This document shows, one piece after another, positions 20,808 through 31,927 of a stretch of DNA of 64,000 nt. A program made the position numbers and the translations under genes. The stretch comes from Chalara sp. BL73 (Eukaryota > Ascomycota > Leotiomycetes > Helotiales): NCBI GenBank assembly GCA_918026815.1, contig CAKJVC010000042.1, positions 124,001-188,000 on the forward strand, read 5' to 3'. Numbering within the stretch: position 1 is the stretch's first letter; every line of letters starts with the position of its first letter. The notes under the pieces were generated by a model. It was not told the origin of the DNA and did not search any database. It was given only the letters and a program-made list of their open reading frames with translations.

Positions 20808-23189
20808 ATGGCGCCATCAAAGAAGTCGGAGGCTCCATTTAGCAAGGACGAGCGGGTCTTATGTTTCCATCATGATATGCTTTATGAGGCAAAGGTGCTG
20901 GACTCAAGACCAACCGAGGACAAGGAATCATGGCAATACCGCATCCATTATAAAGGATGGAAGAATACTGTGAGTCTAGTCCTTCTTAACAAGATCCTTC
21001 TCCATAAGAAATACTTGGTTTCGATACGGTCAATCAGGTTTAATATCTAGCCTTGATGAGCGAAGTGTCTCACGAAACTGCATCTTCAAGCAGCCACCTA
21101 ATGTTGTCTTGGGCCCCGGCTCTCTCAATCTAAACTTTCACAATGTAAACCAAATATCTGTCAAATACACACTCTGACTTTCTCAACATAGTGGGACGAC
21201 TGGGTTCCTCAGGACAGAGTTCGAAAGTTCACAGATGAGAACAAGGAGCTCGCGGCCCAGCTTCACAACCAAATGAAGTCTTTACAGCACAAGGGTCCAA
21301 AGGCTCTTGCTGGAAAGAAAGGCGTGAAGAACGGCTCAGAGTTTGGCACCCCTCGAGGGAGTGAAGAGCGTAATGCAGGAACTACCCAGACCGGACGAGG
21401 ACGGGGAAGAAATGCACGAGACATGGACCTTGAATCTGTAAGTCGTTCTCCTTTTTGTCACTTTGTTTTCCCAATCAAGCTTTGGAGTATTGTCCTTTGC
21501 TATGGCCGCGAGAATTGGGTTTTTAAGCGGGCGGTCACGTTCACGGATAGGGGCATCATGGCTTGGCAGAGTATATCTTCCCCTTTAGACTGTTTAGGAA
21601 GGGAAGGCTGCGCACGAACCATTCATGAATTACAACAACAATGAATTCTCCTTTTATGAGATAAGTTGTCCGATACAGTAACCATCTTGGAGCTCCGTTG
21701 TGTCAGGGAAAGACAAATCTACTGTGGAGCATTCACCTTCAACCTCTCCACCAGTTGAAAGCCCGCCTGCCTTCACCTACACCTTCAAATATGTCGCCCT
21801 CACTACGAGTTCTCTCCAGGCGTGTTCAAGCATCTTCTGGCAGCGGTAACTCGTCGCCTTCATCAGTTACTGTGAGTTTTGCCTACCAATGCCTTTTATT
21901 GCACAACTTTTAATTTATTAGCTTTCCCCAACCAGCGGCCTCGTTATTACCCATGGCCTTGCTGATATCCCATCCCCAGCTCGGAAAACCAGAGCCCAAG
22001 TTGCCGAAGGGGGAGCAATCCCTGCATGGGCTGATCCTAAGCGCAAAGAATTTAACACTGTCCGATTCCTTGAGTCAAAATATTCTAAAGTTCCCGATAA
22101 CCTGCTCAACCGTCCGCCAAAAGACCACCAGTATATCAAATACGGCAGGAAGAACTGGTCTTGCGGAACGGTCGAAGCAGAATCCCTCCATCCAAAGCTA
22201 GCTGCCCATGTTAAGGATGGCACCGACACGTGGTCTCTCAGACAATACTATGCTGGCGGAGCTGATGTTGTTATCCCTCCAATTGCTGGTATCGCATCAG
22301 AGGATCCAAGGGACCGTGATCTTCTTGCTGGTGATCCATATAGTGGCGATGACACATATAGCAATAGCTTTTCCAGAGATGTTTCCTTGGCTTCTGAGCT
22401 ATTGCCTTCACCCGAGCAAGGTGCCACTGGATTCAAACAAAGCAGCAGCTTAGAGGACCTCTCTCTCGCTGTTATCAATGGTACTAATGATACATTGGCA
22501 ACAAGACTAACTCGTAAAATCACTACAGGAAGAAGCATTTCTCCATCGGCCTTCCGTCAAAATCCCTATTCCCGATCATATCAAAGCCATGCTCGTCGAC
22601 GACTGGGAGAACGTGACCAAGAATCTCCAGCTCGTTCCACTCCCACATCCGCACCCCGTCAAAGAAATCCTCGACGATTATCTTGAATACGAAAAACCAA
22701 GACGTGAGAAGGGAAGCGCGCAGGCTGATCTTTTAGACGAAGTGGTTGCTGGATTACTTGAGTATTTTGACAAGTGCTTGGGTCGTATCTTGCTCTACAG
22801 GTAGACTACTATCAGTTAGGATTTCTTGGTGCCAGCCTAACACTTACTCAGATTTGAGCGGGAACAATACCTCGAAGTTCGCAAGGAGTGGGCCAGCAAG
22901 GAGTCTAAGCTCTATCAGAAGACAGCCTTGGACACCTATGGCGCTGAACATTTATGCCGTCTTCTTGGCAAGTCACATTCTTTGTCCTGGTTCTGATTTA
23001 AACTAACAACCTGTAGTCTCACTCCCAGAACTCATCGCCCAGACCAATATGGACCAACAGTCGATCAATCGTCTCCGCGAGGAGCTCCAAAAGCTAGCAA
23101 ACTGGCTCGGCCGCAACGCTGTTAGCTATTTCGTCAGCGAGTATGAGACACCATCTCAACTGTATATCGAGAAGGCGCGTGGCGTTTAA
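20808..23189 (+). CDS. EAF3: Eaf3/MRG15 chromodomain-MRG protein
   Basis: Five exons join in frame: 20808..20969, 21192..21437, 22529..22800, 22852..22967 and 23017..23189, giving 322 residues. Residues about 10-75 are the chromo-barrel (FSKDERVLCFHHDMLYEAKVLD, then YRIHYKGWKNT and WDDWVPQDR), which reads methylated H3K36. A basic Gly/Arg linker (GRGRGRNARDMD) follows. Residues about 137-322 are the MRG domain (VKIPIPDHIKAMLVDDWENVTK, LLEYFDKCLGRILLYRFEREQY, VSLPELIAQTNMD). Eaf3 is a subunit of the NuA4 acetyltransferase and the Rpd3S deacetylase. The intron at 22968..23016 starts with GCAAGT, so it is a GC-AG intron. The intron between exons 2 and 3 is 1091 nt and carries an in-frame coding-like block (separate entry). 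If that block is spliced in, the protein would be about 560 residues. Confidence 0.93.
21707..22470 (+). other. Coding-like block inside the large EAF3 intron
   Basis: Two candidate exons, 21707..21871 (165 nt) and 21922..22470 (549 nt), lie inside the intron between the chromodomain and MRG exons. They are bounded by TGTCAG|, |GTGAGT, TATTAG| and |GTTATC. Both have lengths divisible by three and start in phase 0, as do the flanking EAF3 exons, so inclusion would add 238 codons in frame. The second is open for 183 codons and looks like protein: AWADPKRKEFNTVRFLESKY, then KDHQYIKYGRKNWSC, HPKLAAHVKDGTDTWSLRQY and a Ser/Asp-rich end. I do not recognise the domain. Alternatives are a nested gene starting at the ATG at 21791, or a captured fragment of another gene. 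The GTTATC donor is weak. Confidence 0.5.
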
Positions 23190-24552
23190 GGATGGATATT
23201 CCGGGCATAAAAATGGCGCATGGCGTTTGTTGCGTATTTTCGCATCTTTCTGCGTTCATGCCGATTTCTGCGTATATGGTAGGGAGGGATGGGCCTTTGC
23301 GTGCTTATAGTGCCGTCTTTTCTTGCTGCTAAATGATATGGGGGAGGTAATAAAATTGATGTTGCATAACTTTTTGCCTATGAAGCTCGTGACAATGATC
23401 TTGTGTATCTTAGATACTTCAAAAGACAAGAGCTCAAAAAATCTGGCAACAGCGTCTATAACACTATCTAGCACTTTCATCGGCAAACCATAGAAACCCC
23501 TCCAGTATTCCTTTGTTATTTGTCCTTCATATACCTGTCAGGTACAGCAGACTTGGGCTATGACTCCAATGGCCTAAGAAGCATGCTGCCTTGGCGGACA
23601 TCTCCTCTCAGTGGTTGCCTGAGCCTTTTTTTGACATTCATTCATAGCATAGAGAGGTCTATTTTCTTGAGGCCATATAAAGTATGCCATTGGGCGAATC
23701 TTTGTTCTCACCCACGTCTCCTCGAATACTACCGTATTTAAGCGGAACACAACAACATAGCAGGAACAGAAAGGTCGACGTCGCATTCAAAGTTTCTGCT
23801 CAAAATATCAATGATACAAAAGATACAGATACCTGCTATTACAATAGGTAACACCCGACATCCCTTTATCTCAAGCTACATCTTTGCTAATTATTCCTCT
23901 GGCCTAACCTACATCCCTTCCAGTCCGGGTCCTCCAAGGCGCATTTACAAGGCACTGGATGATATAGACCGTGATAACGATTCCTTGAGATAGCACTCTG
24001 TGTTTCATATCATGTATCGTTCCAAGGTTACCAAATAATCACCGGCTCGAGGCTTCTACAAAACTTTTCTTGTCTTAATGCTTCGCAAATCAAAGTTCTA
24101 CAATCGCTAGGTTCTATGCTTACCGACCACGCCTCTTCGAAAACAACGAGTTCTCCTACGAGGCATGCCTTCGGGAGACATTCATCTAAGGTTAAGTCTG
24201 GGTCCTGGTCACTATTCAATCCAAGAAATATATAGGGGAAGTTCATGGTTTTGAACAAGTTCGGCAGAACAGAGATAGCAGGACTTTGAAGTATAGGCCG
24301 TTGTACTTCCCTTTGAATGGCCGAAAGAGGCTTCTTCATTATGGGGTAATTTCCGAGACATTGTTTGTTAGGGAGGTATCATTACTTTGAGATGTAGGAG
24401 AAGGATATCTATTGTAGATTGGTGAGGCTGGCAAGCGATATTTTATCAGTCTCTTAGGAGACGCTTAATCTGTGTTGTTAGATAGAAACCTGCCTTTGAC
24501 CTGGGATAAATAGCCGCTATTGAAATTGTCAAATAATATGAAATAGATATTT

Positions 24553-24568
24553 ATAGATAGATAGATAG
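24553..24568. repeat. (ATAG)n microsatellite
   Basis: Four tandem ATAG units lie in intergenic DNA downstream of EAF3. Confidence 0.8.
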
Positions 24569-25098
24569 AGAAAATGCTGTCGGCAATTAGTAACGGTCAT
24601 GTTTCATTTGTACTCTCTTGACACCTACCGCATGACGAGTTCTTTAAGGTGAATGCATCTGTACAGAAAGGAAGACCAGCACCACACCAGAAAAGTATCC
24701 CGAATAAGATAAAACTCAATACAAAGATTGAGAGCCGTACAAAACAATTCTCCAGAAGATCTTGACAATGAATAGTGACGGAATGGCAGATATCGTAAAT
24801 CAGAAAGGTGAACATCCAAGAAAACGGAACCACACCCCTTTTTCCATAACTGAACTCTCTGACCAGCCAATAATATCGCACCTCTTACCTTTTGTCTATA
24901 TTAATTTATTTAGGCACACGCAAACTATACAAACACAGGGGCGGCCTGGTGGAACAGGTTCAGGACAATCTGTGTTTGAGGGATATGAACTCGGGGTTAT
25001 ACACCACGACGACTTTAAAAATCCGGAGAGGGTTTTCTATGGGGTCCCCCGAAAGGGTGGCCCCGGAGTTTTGCTGGTTTTATTCTTTTTTTGAAGAA

Positions 25099-25119
25099 GG
25101 GGGGGGAGGGGGAGGGGGG
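25099..25119. repeat. G-rich tract, possible G-quadruplex
   Basis: Runs of eight, five and six G separated by single A residues follow a T-rich stretch. The longest run can be split, so four G-tracts are available on the plus strand, enough for a G-quadruplex. A role is not evident. Confidence 0.6.
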
Positions 25120-25976
25120 TTATTTTGGCTCTGGCTGGTAATACATACCATATCTGATGTTAACTATAGAGCACAAATGATGTGCGAGGACAAGAATATA
25201 AGTCGCCTCCTTCATGGAAACCACAGATTGTGATCCAGTCCTCAAATATATGTCTTGCCAGTTATCAGCGATCATATTAAGGTTGGTGGGAGGGTCGACT
25301 TTGTCGTCTCTCAGTAGGAGAAGACTAATTGCATGGACCCGTTGGTTACATACCCATTCCTCAAAGTCTACGCAACCTGAACTAGTTGAAGAGGGCAACT
25401 AGTACATCATCATAGAACAGATTTTTTTTGGGCCGGCCTTTTGAGCGCTGGACATTCTAGAAAAAATCACGTATCGGGTCGCTTTTCAGATTAGTTTGGG
25501 GATGCCATTGGAATCCTGGTGAAGCAGTCAGCGAGTTCTCCTCTTTGTCGAGCATAGCTTGTAGAGTCAGCCTAAACCTTTCCTGTAAGGTTACAGCAGC
25601 AGTGATTGTCTGAAATTTTGTAATACATTTAAATATGACAATTTTTTGGTAGTTTCGATGGTTATGGTGGTTGAGTGCTAAATTATTTTGGGAGTAATTT
25701 GTACAGGTCTCCTGGTCCATACTTGTGGACTCCAACAAGCTTCTTCTAAGGTGCGGTCCCAACCACAACTCTGTAATATCTTACATTCCTCCAGACACAT
25801 TCCCAAACTCCAATCATTAGCTGACCCTAGCCAATACAGCCAACGATTACTCAGGCTCAACCCCACATTTCCGGATGTCTCATCGTATGTGGAAGGCAAC
25901 ATGGCCCAAAGATTGCCTCCCAAGTGTGTACTGCTATCAGTATTATCTCGTCCGTTCCTTGTAGGCTCCTCTCTCA

Positions 25977-26237
25977 TCATTGTTGCACTGCGCTCTCGAC
26001 ATAGTAACCAGGATCAGGTTTCCTCGTCGCTCTAAGCTCTTGAATGGTCATTGGCTTATCAACCTCTGTCACTTCAACCAACTCCTTGACTTTCATGATT
26101 TGGCCGGCAACTTCGGGGGTGACTGGATAGTAAACCGTCTTCATCCGTTGGCGCAATCCAAGGGCTTTTAAGACTCCTGAGACTCGTTTGGGCAGACCAA
26201 TGCCTGAGCGCATGAGTGTTATTCGGAAGTAAGACAT
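25977..26237 (-). CDS. Mitochondrial ribosomal protein uL30m
   Basis: A single coding exon of 86 residues. It starts [19 protein letters not shown] and continues with [20 protein letters not shown], the classic L30 signature (IGLP and the leucine-glycine-leucine turn), then [14 protein letters not shown]. It belongs to the L30 family of the mitochondrial large subunit (yeast Mrpl33, human MRPL30). No long presequence is visible, as is usual for this small protein. A 52-nt intron (26294..26243, GTGAGT to CCTAG) lies directly upstream of the ATG and probably splits the 5' UTR. It is divergent from SEC6 across 265 bp. Confidence 0.88.
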   Translation of the reverse strand: MSYFRITLMRSGIGLPKRVSGVLKALGLRQRMKTVYYPVTPEVAGQIMKVKELVEVTEVDKPMTIQELRATRKPDPGYYVESAVQQ

Positions 26238-26502
26238 TTTGTCTAGGATCAATTAGTGGACAGGCAACCAAACGCTGCATTGATGATTACTCACATTTTT
26301 GTCTGGCAACTTAGTGTTTGAGTTGTTATTGCTGGCCAAAAAGTTTAGATGGGGTGAAGTTCATGCCGGCATCGGCAGAATATTTCACCGATATCCGCTC
26401 CACATCCTCAGCCTTAACCACCTGGCATGAAACTGGAACAACGTCCAAGTATGAATTGAATCACACGCCTCATGAGAATCGCTTATCACAGTAGTCGCCA
26501 AG
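26238..26502. promoter_or_regulatory. Divergent promoter, uL30m / SEC6
   Basis: Only 265 bp separate the two start codons, and part of this is the probable 5' UTR intron of the ribosomal protein gene (26243..26294). No specific factor site was recognised. Confidence 0.5.
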
Positions 26503-28761
26503 ATGGACAGCTCGACAGTAAAGCTCGCCGAGTTGTTGCGGCATCCGGACGACTTGGAAAGGATCCCCGCCATGAGGCAAGAATACCAACGCAAGAAGGC
26601 TGCGGTCGATTCGCAGCTTCGTAGTGGTTTGAAAGAACAATTGGAGGTCACGCAGGCGGGGATGAGTGGAATCACGGATGGGCAGCGAACAGTCCAGCTT
26701 ATCAAGGAAGAGATGATGAAAATCGACAAGCTATGTGCTGAGGCACAGAGCATGATTTTAGATTTCCCAAACGTCAATCTAGTAACACAGACACAAAGGA
26801 ACTTCACAGCAGTTGACAATATGCGCAAGAATATAGAGACATTTGAGTCGCGGAGGCTGGCGATAGAGGACATGCTCAACGAGGATGAGAATGATAAAGA
26901 GAATATGCCCAAGCTATTAGCAATCCATTACGAACTAACGCAGTTGCGGAACATAAGGGATGATGCGATGGAACAGATTACCCGAGCAGATGATCAGAGC
27001 TTGCAAGCTACCTTGGAGGACCACTTCAAAGATCTTGACAGTACGATAGCCTGGTTTGACGAACATATAGGCATAATCGCAGTAAATCTTATCCCAATTA
27101 TCCAGGCTGGCAACAACGGGTTAGTGGTGCGGTTTTCGGTGATTATTGAATCGGAGGAGCGAAGTGATAAAAAAGTCCTGGCTTTGCAGGAGGCTCTTAA
27201 AGACCACAAGGAAATGGCAGCGAGGTTTCAGAGCATCACAGACGGAGCCAAAAGTGCTAGGGGTTATAAGGAGAAGTTTCTTGGCGCGATAGAGGCATAC
27301 GCTGACTCTCAGATCGTTGCGACTAAAGAAGCTTTCTTGGGCGACCCTTCGCGACTGGCCAAAGAGTTGAAATGGTTCTTCAACGACCTGAATACCGTGA
27401 GGATAGGGATGGTGCCTCTCATGCCGAAGAAGTGGAAGATCATGCGGACATATGGGAGAATATACCACAAAGCCATGCATGATTTCCTTGTTGGCATGAT
27501 CGATGACCCAGATACAAGCTCTATCAATATGTTGGCTATTCTCAATTGGCCAGAGAAATATTACGAGAAAATGAAGAAGCTTGGGTTTAGAGAAGACGAA
27601 CTAATTCCGCAGGTGTTGGACGGCCGGGAACCTGAGCTGGTTCGGGAGTTTCGTCAACTTGTCATTCGAAAACTCGATGAATGGATCGATAGAATCCAGT
27701 CAACAGAAAGAAGAGATTTCTCAGATCGAAATGTGGAGGGTTCAAACCTGGTTACTGATGAATATGGTTACTTTAGGACTAAGAATTTGGTCGATCTGTG
27801 GCGCATGTTACAGGAGCAAATTGATGGCGCGGCGAATTCGGAGCGGATGGATGTCACAGAAGGCGTCATTGATGCCATGATCGTCCGACTCAAGGCACGG
27901 CAGGCTAGTTGGCAGAAAATGCTTGACGATGAGGCCGCGAAATACAATGGTAATGATCCTAATCTTGACGGATTTCAAGCTTTGCAAGACTGGCTCGTTG
28001 CTACTGCGAACGATCAGATTGCATGCATTGATGACAACGAGGAAGAAGGAAGATTTGCCTACCTCACAAATTTCCGACAGAAATTCGAAACCCTGGTGTC
28101 TCCGCCTTATCTAGAGCTTGCGGACATGGAAATTTCCTCGCTCCGTATTGGTTATGTGGACCTAAGCACACATTGCATATCTAAATTCGCGCAGCTCATT
28201 TTCACGATCGATTTCAGATCTGTTCTTCCTGATTTCTTCACCACTAAATGGTATGGCTCTACTGCTATGAGCCAGATAGTGGTAACATTCGACGAATATG
28301 TCGGAGACTATAAATCCGTTCTGCACCACTCACTCCTAGATATATTCATCGAAGAACTGACGGACGAACTTCTCATCCGATATCTTTCCGGTGTAAGAAA
28401 CAAAGGCGCCAAATTCAGACGGCAGGATCCTTATGGAGAAACATTAGGTCGAGACATCGGCGTGCTTTTTGATTTCCTTGATAATAGTCCTCACTTGAGC
28501 CCAGAGGTGACTGCCGCCATTCGGGACAAGTGGAGAGTCGCCGAGCAATTTCTAAATTTGATCAAAGAGCCGAAGGAGCAAATACCAGATGTCTTTGCCG
28601 GATTCAAGAGCATATACTGGGACTTGCAGCTGAGCTGGGTTGAAGCTGTGTTAAGGTCACGAGATGATTTTGACCGGAGTTTACTGAATTCAGTGAAAGC
28701 TCGCGCAGCACAGATTGCGGTTGAGCGTGGGGCCGAAACATTTATGAGCAAGATCAAGTAA
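26503..28761 (+). CDS. SEC6: Exocyst complex subunit Sec6
   Basis: One uninterrupted frame of 752 residues, the usual length for fungal Sec6. Sec6 is part of the octameric exocyst that tethers secretory vesicles to the plasma membrane at sites of growth, and it binds the SNARE Sec9. The N-terminal 170 residues are helical and coiled-coil (TVKLAELLRHPDDLERIPAM, then KLLAIHYELTQLRNIRD). The rest matches the Sec6 helical-bundle domain, with NWPEKYYEKMKKLGF, FRTKNLVDLWRMLQEQID, YVGDYKSVLHHSLLDIFIEEL and a C-terminus ending FMSKIK. The start at 26503 is the first ATG of the frame and gives the expected N-terminus. Confidence 0.93.
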   Translation: MDSSTVKLAELLRHPDDLERIPAMRQEYQRKKAAVDSQLRSGLKEQLEVTQAGMSGITDGQRTVQLIKEEMMKIDKLCAEAQSMILDFPNVNLVTQTQRNFTAVDNMRKNIETFESRRLAIEDMLNEDENDKENMPKLLAIHYELTQLRNIRDDAMEQITRADDQSLQATLEDHFKDLDSTIAWFDEHIGIIAVNLIPIIQAGNNGLVVRFSVIIESEERSDKKVLALQEALKDHKEMAARFQSITDGAKSARGYKEKFLGAIEAYADSQIVATKEAFLGDPSRLAKELKWFFNDLNTVRIGMVPLMPKKWKIMRTYGRIYHKAMHDFLVGMIDDPDTSSINMLAILNWPEKYYEKMKKLGFREDELIPQVLDGREPELVREFRQLVIRKLDEWIDRIQSTERRDFSDRNVEGSNLVTDEYGYFRTKNLVDLWRMLQEQIDGAANSERMDVTEGVIDAMIVRLKARQASWQKMLDDEAAKYNGNDPNLDGFQALQDWLVATANDQIACIDDNEEEGRFAYLTNFRQKFETLVSPPYLELADMEISSLRIGYVDLSTHCISKFAQLIFTIDFRSVLPDFFTTKWYGSTAMSQIVVTFDEYVGDYKSVLHHSLLDIFIEELTDELLIRYLSGVRNKGAKFRRQDPYGETLGRDIGVLFDFLDNSPHLSPEVTAAIRDKWRVAEQFLNLIKEPKEQIPDVFAGFKSIYWDLQLSWVEAVLRSRDDFDRSLLNSVKARAAQIAVERGAETFMSKIK

Positions 28762-28978
28762 TATAGACTGTTTGTAATAGCATTTTGAGCGCAGGAGTTT
28801 GGCGAAGCTTTGGGCTGGCTTGGGAAAGCCTGAGGGCATGGCCGTTTGTAGTTATGGAATAGCATGTGGACACTTTATCAATGCATCCAGGTTCCCCTAC
28901 GTATACATATTTCATTTTCGGGTTATTAGTTCTAAAGAGAAATATCGACCAATATATGTATATCACGTGCGCATACAC

Positions 28979-28995
28979 GTTAACGCGTCCCCAAC
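28979..28995 (+). promoter_or_regulatory. MCB-like element, copy 2
   Basis: GTTAACGCGTCCCCAAC contains a perfect ACGCGT MCB box (28983..28988) 57 bp before the CENP-Q start codon. It matches copy 1 upstream of CNL2 except for one inserted T. Confidence 0.55.
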
Positions 28996-29044
28996 ATCAA
29001 CCTTTGAGAATACGCGACTTTGATAATCTACCACAACATCAACA

Positions 29045-31210
29045 ATGGTGAGTAAAAAGAGTGCGGTTATACAGTACAATCACCCTAACATTATCCAAGC
29101 CAGATCTAGAAGTCCTCAAAAGGCAGCGTTCGCGGCCCAGAGAGTGGTGGGCTGCATCACCAAACAATTCTGCCCCTCCTCAGCGAGATGCCCATAAACC
29201 CAAGAGACAACGCCGAGCTTCGAACATAGCACCGTCTAGGGAAGGAATTAAGGCTGCACAGAAAGAGACGACGGATGGCCCCGTTCCTGCTGAAAGAGCA
29301 AATGAGAATAATGCATCTCGTGTTGGTCAGAAGGAGAAGCATGTGCGTCTATCGACTGCCCCGTCAGAAGATCCCGTATCGGCAGAGAAATCACGTAAGG
29401 CAAGAAACCAGAACAAAGATGTATTGTTAAGGCGAGGTCGCTCCTCGGAAAATCAAGAAAAAACGCAGATTATATCTGAGGGAGGGACCAAGTCTCACCA
29501 TAGGGGCAGGAGGAGGTCGCAAATAGAACGACAAATTGAAATGAATGATGCAACTCAAAAAGAAGGGAGTCGCAAAGGATTTGATGAGTTGCGCAGACGG
29601 GGCCGCTCGTCTCATACGGAAACAGAGGTGCAAGCAGTTCATGATGAAGCAGCCAAGCCGCAGAATAAGTCGCAGAAAAAAGACGGCTTAGGTTCTAGTA
29701 AGGATAGAAACCCAGCATCTTCTCCACCCCCTTCTAGGAAACGTGTTCAGGACAAGAAGGATGAACGTTCTGAAGGTAGGCCGGATGTTACGACGCCTTC
29801 TACACTGCGTCGCGGCCGTTCTTCCCAAACGGCAACCGAGGTGGCAACCATATATGAACGAGCGATCCGGCCAGAATTTTCAGTAAAGCACCACGGGCCA
29901 GGGTCTGCCCCTACTTCTTCTACTCAAGATTCAGCTTCGCTCGAGAGGGTGACGCGGTTATCAGACGAGAAAGTCAAGAAGGCTAAGGGAGTAGCCAGGG
30001 AACGTGGCCGAAGGAGAGAATCCGGCACCGTCCTTGAAGTAGAGACTGCGACCTCGGGTCTGACAAAGGATAGGACTAAGTCCAAGAAACAGGCACGCCC
30101 AATAGCAAATTACAAACCGAAAAATACAACAGAGGCATCTTCAAGACAACGAAGATCCAAACCTGATTTACAGGAGGTTTCGTTAGACGGCACGTCATCT
30201 AAGTCACATGAAAAGAGAGTTAGACGCAGTTCAAGTAGCAATGTGGACCCTAAGAAGCAGAAGCAGCGCGACAGATCCACTACAGATGCAGGAAATACCG
30301 ATCAAACCAAGAAACGGAAAAGAGAAAAGCCTGACGCAAGTGCGAATAAACGCCAAAAGATCGATAAACCTTCTCAAAAACAAGAAGCTGAGGTTTCAGA
30401 ATATGAAGATCCAGCTGCTTATCAACATCTTGCCGCTGTCACTCACCGAATATCTCGTCAAACAATAGAAGCCAAGTGGGAGCCTCTACCGCCAGCTGCG
30501 ATTGAACGGATCTCACAGCTACTGCAGGATATTCAGAGACCTGTGGTTACCCGTCTTGGAGACGATCGCAAGAGAACACAAGTAAGCACTGCTTTACAGA
30601 CGGTCTCTCGCAGACTCGTTCGCAAGATTTCGAAAGGTCTCCCATTTCCACAAGGAACACAACACAATCGTGAAGATGACTTCGACTTTGAGAAAGTATT
30701 GGATCACAATAGAAGTCTGGAATCACTGCTCACTCCAGTATTGCATGCGAATGCCTTACTAGAAGGCGAGTTGGCTAGAGAGACTGCTCTGCTAGAAGTG
30801 GAAGAAAGTTCCCTGAAGGAACTGGAGACAAATGCCAAGACGGAGGCATCCTTAAGAAAAGAAGCTGGACGAAAGGCGCATTTTTTACTTCAAGCAAATA
30901 GTCTAGCGCCAGAAGACAAGTTGATGGATAATATTGGACTACGAACTGGCGACAACTCCGCAGTTGCCGCTATTGAAGTAAGCTTTTGTATAGAAGAGAG
31001 TGATTAAAGCTAACATCATTTCAGGTTAAGTCTGATCAGAATCTCGCTACAATATTGAATGAATTGGATGGTCACGTGGACAGTATTCAAAGTAACATTG
31101 GGCAAGTTCAGGGCATCGCTGAGGCAGTAACAAGGAGCAAAGCTGCGGTACAGGCGACTCTGTTCGAACACTTAGAAAGGTCTGAGTATGAGAAAGTGAT
31201 TCTTGGTTGA
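29045..31210 (+). CDS. Inner kinetochore protein, CENP-Q/Fta7 family
   Basis: Exons 29045..29047 (just the ATG), 29100..30977 and 31025..31210 join in phase 0 to give 688 residues. The N-terminal 430 residues are basic, disordered and Arg/Ser/Lys-rich. They include three copies of an RRGRSS box at about residues 111, 166 and 237, resembling AT-hook-like DNA contacts. The C-terminal part (from about residue 436) is helical and coiled-coil: YQHLAAVTHRISRQTIEAKW, LPPAAIERISQLLQDIQRPV, then a long Glu/Leu-rich coiled coil and a tail LNELDGHVDSIQSNIGQVQG. This layout fits CENP-Q (fission yeast Fta7, budding yeast Okp1), a subunit of the constitutive centromere network that binds microtubule-attachment factors. 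The assignment rests on architecture and helix pattern, so it is less certain than for Cnl2. Confidence 0.7.
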
Positions 31211-31927
31211 GAAGAGATGTTCAATGGTTGTTGGGGGAGTACGTCACTTTGCAGCGAAAGGTCTCAAACCCAGATGCTAGTATAAGCCCAAAGCAAATGC
31301 AGGGCCTGAATTAGAAGATACCCTAATGAATCCGTCCAGTGAGATATTGATGAGAAGCCGCCTCGTTCAGTGGCGAAAGCTGCTTGCACGGCGTTTGGGC
31401 ATTGTTAGAGTAGTTGGACTAGGTAGCATCGCCTCATAAATACATGCATCATGATTTGCTGTAAATTCCCATTCCCTTTTTTCAACTAATTGCCCCAAAT
31501 ATATGCGAGATATATTTTTGTCAACTGATCACATGTGTTGTCATGCATCTTCCCTGGATATCATCCCTTCGTACCTGAAGATTGAGAAACTGCAATTCGG
31601 CTATTGGCTCCTTGGAGTGGCTGCGCTCGCGCGGGGCTGGGCACTAACGAACCTCTCAAAGCTAGATCCTCTCAGATGACTTGGTAATTGCGAGTCCGCA
31701 GCAACACTCCCAGTTCAATGCGACAAATTGATCAGGTCTGCGAGTTTTGGGACGAAGGTGTGCAAGGATAAGATTACTCATATATGTTTCTGGAAGGCCT
31801 AACTGACCGTTGGGCAAGGTTGCATGTCTAGAACTTGATTCGACGACACAAAGCCGGAAATCAAGCCGGACGACCACAGCGCACGTCGCAATCCGATGGA
31901 AGCCCTCGCATTGTAGGCTCCGATGTA
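31211..31927. other. Intergenic / 5' leader of the zinc-cluster gene
   Basis: No gene is seen. An AG at 31830..31831 (gcatgtctag) precedes an open frame that runs into exon 1 of the zinc-cluster factor. A 5' UTR intron or a further N-terminal exon may therefore lie here. Confidence 0.4.

Larger units (their letters stand above)
23190..25976. other. Long intergenic region, no supported gene
   Basis: This 2.8-kb interval lies downstream of EAF3 and of the convergent uL30m gene. Two ORFs deserve mention only as weak candidates: 24028..24339 on the minus strand (103 codons, MKKPLSAIQREVQRP) and 25678..25980 on the minus strand (100 codons with several Cys and Trp). Neither has a recognisable motif. 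It also holds a tetranucleotide repeat near 24555 and a G-rich block near 25100. Confidence 0.4.

Noticed and set aside
22387..22686. Reading the intronic EAF3 block straight on as a 99-codon ORF
   Set aside because: Beyond about 22528 it runs through the MRG exon in the wrong frame; the correct frame there gives the conserved MRG sequence.
25457..25980. Cys/Trp-containing minus-strand ORFs downstream of uL30m
   Set aside because: The cysteine spacing superficially recalls a WSC domain, but key residues are missing and no exon structure could be built.
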